Origin: Mytilus galloprovincialis
Lineage: Eukaryota; Mollusca; Bivalvia; Mytilida; Mytilidae
Assembly (NCBI RefSeq): GCF_965363235.1
Contig: NC_134843.1
Location: forward strand, 66,565,865-66,629,864
Length of the DNA stretch: 64,000 nt
Reading direction: 5' to 3'
Both the position numbers and the translations under genes were made by a program. Shown piece after piece: positions 59,101-64,000 of this stretch. Under the pieces are notes generated by a model, which worked only from the letters and a program-made list of their open reading frames with translations, ran no database searches and was not told the origin of the DNA. Within the stretch, counting starts at the first letter, position 1. Each line of letters opens with the position of its first letter.

Positions 59101-60384
59101 GTCTCTATACGTTTCTTTTTATGTAAATCTATTGTTTTCATTAAAACCTGGCTTTAAACATGACATGAAATGTCATAGGATATCATGTACCTTTCCTGTT
59201 TTACCATAAACAAAAAATTGAAATAGTTCTATATTTTAATTTTAATTTACCTTTTTGCTTTGACAAAAAAACCTTAGTATTTAATTTATTAGATACATAG
59301 TTTTATGTAATATTATCCAAATTGCTGACGTATTAGTTTGTTTACAATTTCGTTTCTTGTGTGCTTTGTTCTGTGTAATTGTTTTTGGTTTTAAAGGCGG
59401 GTAATGTTTTAATGGGGATAAGTGGGTTATTCGCTAATTGATCTTAGTATATCATTTGCACGTGTTACCTGTAAGATAATTAATGATAACATATTTCAAT
59501 TATTTTAGATCAGAGTTTCCTCTTACTACAGACAATGCTTTTAACACAATCACGACAATCAGCAATAGTGTTTCGGGTAAATTTATTCAAATTTATCCAA
59601 TTGATATAAAGATAAACTTGGGAGAGCAATAAAGACAATACAGGACAACTACGTGAATGTGCGGTCTTCAGCTATTAGAAATATAACTAATACTTGAGTT
59701 CATGTATCCCCATGATAGACAAAAAATATTGTGGGTTTGGGTTTATAAATTTTCTTTATAATACCACCTATAGATGTCCAGGAATGAATTATGAATCACT
59801 CTTTATTAAATAATTATTTAATCTAATGTTTAACCATTATATTTTCAATAGTAATTATTGATTGAAAACTTCCTTGATGTGAGTATGTCATTCTGTATAC
59901 CTTTATTCATATATGTTGTGCTAGTCTAACTATCAAACAAATTCATTATAAAAAATCGAATGGAAAATGGAGAAAAGACAATAAGAAAATAAGATATAAG
60001 AATTGTTTTGAATGGATCTGATTAGTCAATTTCTCACATCATTTCAGTATTTCTGAATCATGAGTAAAATAAGCTGTCAATATCGGTTGCATTTTGAATA
60101 GTCAATATTATCAAAAAATCATTTATCTAAAATATCCTTTTTTTTTTACAGATAAAAGACAAGCTAAAAGAGATTCCGACTTGTCTACTGAGCGATTGCT
60201 GCTAATAATATACACTCTTTCTGCAATACTTGCTGTACTCCTTTCATGTATAACGGTGTACTTTGTTAAGCATACCCTTGAAAAGAAAGATCAAACTACA
60301 AATTTCCTTAGAATTCACGATATTGTTGAGAACCAAGAAAGCCAATATGTAGAAATGCATGCATGCAAATCTAGAAACAAATAA
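56107..60384 (+). CDS. TNF-receptor-like cysteine-rich membrane protein, copy B (start exon not found)
   Basis: Exons: 56107..56317 (phase 0-1), 57575..57889 (1-1), 59516..59578 (1-1), 60152..60384 (1-stop). Order: hydrophobic leader end YLYTLIISYVIEV; seven-cysteine segment; nine-cysteine exon with C-x6-C-x7-C-x10-C-x-C (TTTRDATCYCDHTQNY), TNFR-repeat-like; Thr/Ser stalk; single membrane helix (RLLLIIYTLSAILAVLLSCI), then basic KHTLEKKDQ and QYVEMHACKSRNK. The YVEM motif could be a tyrosine SH2 site (inference). No death domain. The tail ends early because of a +4 bp microduplication ('atgcatgcatgc' at about 60355) relative to copy A. The stalk acceptor has tandem AGs; only the second keeps frame. 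The upstream ATG exon is missing from this analysis. The family is a good but unproven match. Confidence 0.68.
57945..58200 (+). mobile_element. Truncated copy of the 17 bp-TIR MITE in copy B
   Basis: 'gcgattgcgatcaccaaat'-like interior and right end 'gtttcatatgactt' match 22600-22875. Absent from the equivalent place in copy A (48715-48880), so inserted or lost after the duplication. Confidence 0.65.
58725..58945 (+). repeat. AAC/ACC-type minisatellite (copy B)
   Basis: Counterpart of 49495-49640, longer. Imperfect 'acatcaacaccaacatcaac' units; non-coding. Confidence 0.75.
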
Positions 60385-60494
60385 TGAATATATCCCTGCA
60401 ACGTCTATCGCCACAGGAAATATCTCAGTCGGGACTATGTTTGAAATGCAATCCCATATGCCAAATGAATCATCTGTTACATCAACGTCGGTCC

Positions 60495-61040
60495 TATTTT
60501 CGCTAGCCAAGGGTTATGATCCACTCACGTTCTCTTCACCCTTGGCAGATTAAGCCAACATTTGTGAAAAAAATGTTGCGCCATCTATCGGAAGATTAAA
60601 GTCACGCTCATTCCGAATACGTTATTCTTGACCAATGGTAGCACTTGAACTCTTCAATTTGGAGGTAAAATCACGGTAGCGTCTAGATTCCTTAATAGAG
60701 CCGGAAACGAAAATATACGTTAACATTCATGCATTTGTACATGAAAGATACACAGGAACTTCTACTAATTGATTAAAAACATTCAAGTTGTCACTAAATA
60801 TAGTCGTATGGTTATACAACATGTAGAATGTAAAGACTTGTTGCACAAAAAACACGTGGTAATTGTTTACAAACACTTTCTACATTTACACGTGATCATG
60901 TTATATGCGCTTTTTGATTGGATGCAGCGAGTTTCGACTGCAACCAATACAAATCCTTACCTTGTGTCTCCGAAATTTTTCTCAATCCGCCAAGGGTGAA
61001 GAGAACGGGAGTGGATCGTAACCCTTGGCTGGCGAAGATG
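60495..61040. mobile_element. 546 bp Mutator-like MITE with ~60 bp inverted ends and 9 bp target duplication
   Basis: CGTCGGTCC at 60486-60494 and 61041-61049. Ends 'cgctagccaagggttatgat' and (inverted) 'cgccagccaagggttacgat', inverted similarity continuing to about 60 bp. Copy A shows the uninterrupted site (~50848). Long TIRs plus 9 bp duplication fit MULE elements. It splits the receptor's distal tail sequence. Confidence 0.85.
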
Positions 61041-61049
61041 CGTCGGTCC

Positions 61050-61170
61050 GAACGCGCCTTAATGAAAATGGCAATTCATCAAGCCAGCAGATAAACGAAG
61101 CAGGATATACGAATCCATGTCAACTTTTAATGATTGATTCAAGCCAATGTGAACATCCGTATACAGATTG
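61050..61170 (+). pseudogene. Distal tail remnant of receptor copy B beyond the MITE
   Basis: Continues the copy A tail reading (Arg-Leu-Asn-Glu-Asn-Gly, QINEAGYTNPCQLLMIDSSQ), ending TGA near 61170. Cut from the exon by the frameshift and the MITE, so no longer translated with it. Confidence 0.6.
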
Positions 61171-62464
61171 AATTGCAGACGCTACAACACTTAAACTTTA
61201 CATTGCAGAACTCAACATTTTTTTTTCAACTTACGCACCAATCTTACTCATTCGTGATATTCATATTACGCTATACAAATGGGTATATTCTATAATTGGT
61301 TATAAACTTAACGCTTCAACTATTTTGAAATGGAATGCAATGTAAATATATAGATCGACAGATGAAGCTAAATAACAGATCTAATTTAAATTTTGGAATG
61401 CAATTTGACAGATTAATTTTGAATTGTATTTTCAATAAGCAAAACTGTTATATGTTTGATGATGCAATTTATGTGACCCAACCACCAATTGGGTGGCTAC
61501 AATACAAAGAAAACAACAGATTCGAAGTGAACCAAAAAGTTTGAAATATCTGAGAATAACAGCTCTGCGATGTTTAAAGACATTTAGGATCAAAACGAGA
61601 GTCGTTCTGGTATAGAAAATGTTGGTACTTCTACTAAAATTTTTCTACCTCAGGAATAAATTACCTCCGTTGTATTTGACAATTTGTTTTAGGAATTTTA
61701 GGTCCTCAATGCACTTAAGTTGGCCTTTTTAACTTTTTATGATTCGAGCGTCACTGATGAGTCAATTGTAGACGAAACACTTGTATGGCGCAAATACAAA
61801 ATTCCATCCTGAAACCTATGTTTAGTTTATTTACAACCTCTTGGTCGTTGCGATTGCTGGTAGAGTTTTGATTCCCCAATGGTATAACCAGTCGTCAGCG
61901 CTTCTGTTGACATGAACTATCATTGATATGGTCATAATTTTGAAGAAAACTGTTTACACATTTTTTCATTTTTTGAAATACTAAGGCTTTTTTTACCTCA
62001 GGAATACATTACATAAGCTAAATTTGTCAAAAAATTTGGAAACTTTTGGTACTTAATGTTGTTTCAATTTGTACTTAAGTTGGCTTTTTTTTTAACTTTT
62101 TTTATTCGAGCGTCACTGAAGAGTCTAGACGAAACGCACGTCTGGCGTAAATACAAAATTTCAATCCTGGTATCTATGATGAGTATATTTAGAGTGAACG
62201 TGATAAACCTCCTGGCTTAGAAGGAAACTCAAACCTTACGAGCTTCTAAGAATGTTTGAACTGAGCAAAGCAAGCGTGGAAATATCGATGAAAATCTAAT
62301 ACATGTAGTTGAGGGATATTTAATTTATCGAAGTTAATGTGTTGTGCAAATTTAAAAATTATGATCAAAATGCAGCACAAACGCGATTCTATTGTTTACT
62401 TACGCGTTTCCCTATGGTATCAGCAATCAAAGCCAGGCTTCAAAGTTATTATGAAACTGCTTTT
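61171..62464. repeat. End of unit B with reverse-oriented ~365 bp repeats
   Basis: Colinear with 50986-52320 of unit A. Satellite-like units at 61640-62180 on the minus strand. No gene; the open frame 61335-61544 is not maintained in A. Confidence 0.65.
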
Positions 62465-63200
62465 ATCGGTGGCATGACACAGATGTGGATACTTAAAAAC
62501 TCAAAAATCTTTTAGAGTATATACAATCTAAGACTCTTTCCTCTTGCATTAGCATAAAAGTGTTGAATTTTCTACACTTTACACAACTATTCTCAATTCT
62601 AAACTAAAAGACAGTTGGTATTGCTTTTTTTCATAAAAAAGAATGACCAACGTAGATACAAGTATCTTGTCTTAGGGAAGGATAAATCCTACTCTGTTAA
62701 AAATCACTCTGATTCAAAACAAAAAAAAATCTCTGAAACGGTTAATATCGAGATGCTTGATTTCCTCATTGACAACAAGTTTGTTACGTTTGGAAGATGT
62801 GTTTTTCAACAAACAATTAGCATTCCCATAGGAACCAACTATGACCCTCTTCTGGCCAACTTGTTTCTATATTCTTATGAGGCAGACTACATACAAAACC
62901 TTCTCAGGAAGAAAGAAAAGAAGTTAGCAATATTCTTTAACTGGATTTTCCGCTATATACTAGTAGATGATGTTCTCTCACTAAATAATTCAAAATATTG
63001 TGACTATGTGGATCGCATCTATCACACCAAACTAGAGAAAAAAGAACATATACAGTTAAGTCTGCATCATATCTTGACTTGCATCTAAAATTGACAATGT
63101 TGGTCGGTTGAAAACACAACTTTACAATGAAAGAGACGATTTCCATTTTAATGTAGAACCATTCCAGTACCTTCTGCATATGAAGTATGTATCTTCCAAT
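62465..63200 (+). pseudogene. Penelope-like reverse transcriptase remnant
   Basis: Longest open piece 62615-63088 (157 codons). Contains RRYKYLVLGKDKSYSV, FLIDNKFVTFG, VFQQTISIPIGTNYDPLLAN, LFLYSYEADYIQNLLRKKEK and RYILVDDVLSLNNSKY. The catalytic box is disturbed (YILVDD where the family has Y-I/L-DD). Homology begins earlier (MWILKNSKI... at ~62475) and continues after the stop (KTQLYNERDDFHFN at about 63110) in other frames, so it is frameshifted. It replaces the sequence that followed unit A and touches the receptor exon copy at 63211. Confidence 0.75.
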
Positions 63201-63210
63201 TGATACTAAA

Positions 63211-63945
63211 TTCCAACTTGTCTACTGAGCGATTGCTGCTAATAATATACACTCTTTCTGCAATACTTGCTGTACTCCTTTCATGTATAACGGTGTACTT
63301 TGTTAAGCATACCCTTGAAAAGAAAGATCAAACTACAAATTTCCTTAGAATTCACGATATTGTTGAGAACCAAGAAAGCCAATATGTAGAAATGCATGCA
63401 TGCAAATCTAGAAACAAATAATGAATATATCCCTGCAACGTCTATCGCCACAGGAAATATCTCAGTCGGGACTATGTTTGAAATGCAATCCCATATGCCA
63501 AATGAATCATCTGTTACATCAACGTCGGTCCTATTTTCGCTAGCCAAGGGTTATGATCCACTCACGTTCTCTTCACCCTTGGCAGATTAAGCCAACATTT
63601 GTGAAAACAATGTTGCGCCATCTATCGGAAGATTAAAGTCACGCTCATTCCGAATACGTTATTCTTGACCAATGGTAGCACTTGAACTCTTCAATTTGGA
63701 GGTAAAATCACGGTAGCGTCTAGATTCCTTAATAGAGCCGGAAACGAAAATATACGTTAACATTCATGCATTTGTACATGAAAGATACACAGGAACTTCT
63801 ACTAATTGATTAAAAACATTCAAGTTGTCACTAAATATAGTCGTATGGTTATACAACATGTAGAATGTAAAGACTTGTTGCACAAAAAACACGTGGTAAT
63901 TGTTTACAAACACTTTCTACATTTACACGTGATCATGTTATATGC
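63211..63945 (+). pseudogene. Third, partial copy (C) of the receptor transmembrane exon plus MITE
   Basis: 63211-63945 equals 60174-60908 shifted by 3037 bp with about two differences seen (63215 and about 63605). Includes the membrane helix, the +4 bp tail microduplication and the first ~414 bp of the MITE. Lacks the acceptor and the first ~22 nt of the exon. After 63945 it jumps to a copy of 61997-62051. Not a gene; a recent rearranged duplicate or an assembly artefact. Confidence 0.8.
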
Positions 63946-64000
63946 CTCAGGAATACATTACATAAGCTAAATTTGTCAAAAAATTTGGAAACTTTTGGTA
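63946..64000. repeat. Copy of 61997-62051 at the window end
   Basis: 'ctcaggaatacattacataa' and what follows are identical to the unit B satellite-like stretch. Shows the C duplication lost about 1.09 kb relative to B. Confidence 0.8.

Noticed and set aside
60244..60510. Minus-strand 88-codon frame, also at 63281-63547
   Set aside because: Antisense of the transmembrane exon; duplicated with it.
1..64000. CRISPR arrays, operons, tRNA or rRNA genes
   Set aside because: None seen; the spliced gene structure and repeats indicate animal nuclear DNA.

Overview
The window looks like nuclear DNA of a marine bivalve, most likely a mussel of the Mytilus type. It is AT-rich, with small exons in long introns, GT-AG splice sites in matching phase, and many mollusc-type dispersed repeats, including a ~365 bp family whose units carry a GACGCGCGTTTCGTCT-like core and a family carrying 'gccaatgagacaac'. 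No operon, CRISPR array, tRNA or rRNA was seen. Identity is inferred from gene content and repeats; no search was run.

Region 1 (1-5021): the minus strand carries the first three coding exons of a VPS9D1-like gene (MIT-type N-terminus), running off the left edge. A ~260 bp divergent promoter with an ETS-type CACTTCCGG site separates it from the next gene.

Region 2 (5022-~27410): a complete plus-strand Acinus (ACIN1) gene was reconstructed as 20 phase-compatible coding exons, 1063 codons plus stop. It encodes a SAP domain, an acidic 12-residue repeat, SR-rich segments, an RRM and the RSB motif that in known Acinus binds RNPS1/SAP18 (ASAP complex, exon junction complex periphery). Its 6.4 kb intron 10 holds nested transposable elements. 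The end of the RSB exon and its 5' splice site are tandemly repeated six times in the following intron.

Region 3 (27.4-33.7 kb): no gene recognised; mostly nested repeats, including a second copy of the element in Acinus intron 10.

Region 4 (33742-35745): one intronless TRIM-type gene (RING, two B-boxes, coiled coil, propeller-like C-terminus).

Region 5 (35.7-45.4 kb): repeat-rich. It holds a tandem array of ~365 bp units, a TGTCTCGC-ended element split by an insertion, a cluster of CRE palindromes and minus-strand Penelope-like reverse transcriptase remnants.

Region 6 (45.4-64 kb): a tandem segmental duplication of a cysteine-rich, TNF-receptor-like membrane protein gene. Copy A (46.8-51.0 kb) has lost its transmembrane exon. 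Copy B (56.1-60.4 kb) keeps it, but its cytoplasmic tail is cut short by a 4 bp microduplication and split by a long-TIR MITE. A third partial copy (63.2-63.9 kb) repeats copy B almost exactly and abuts a decayed reverse transcriptase. A 1958 bp foldback element with ~490 bp arms sits at the A/B boundary; the copy A side preserves the empty site.
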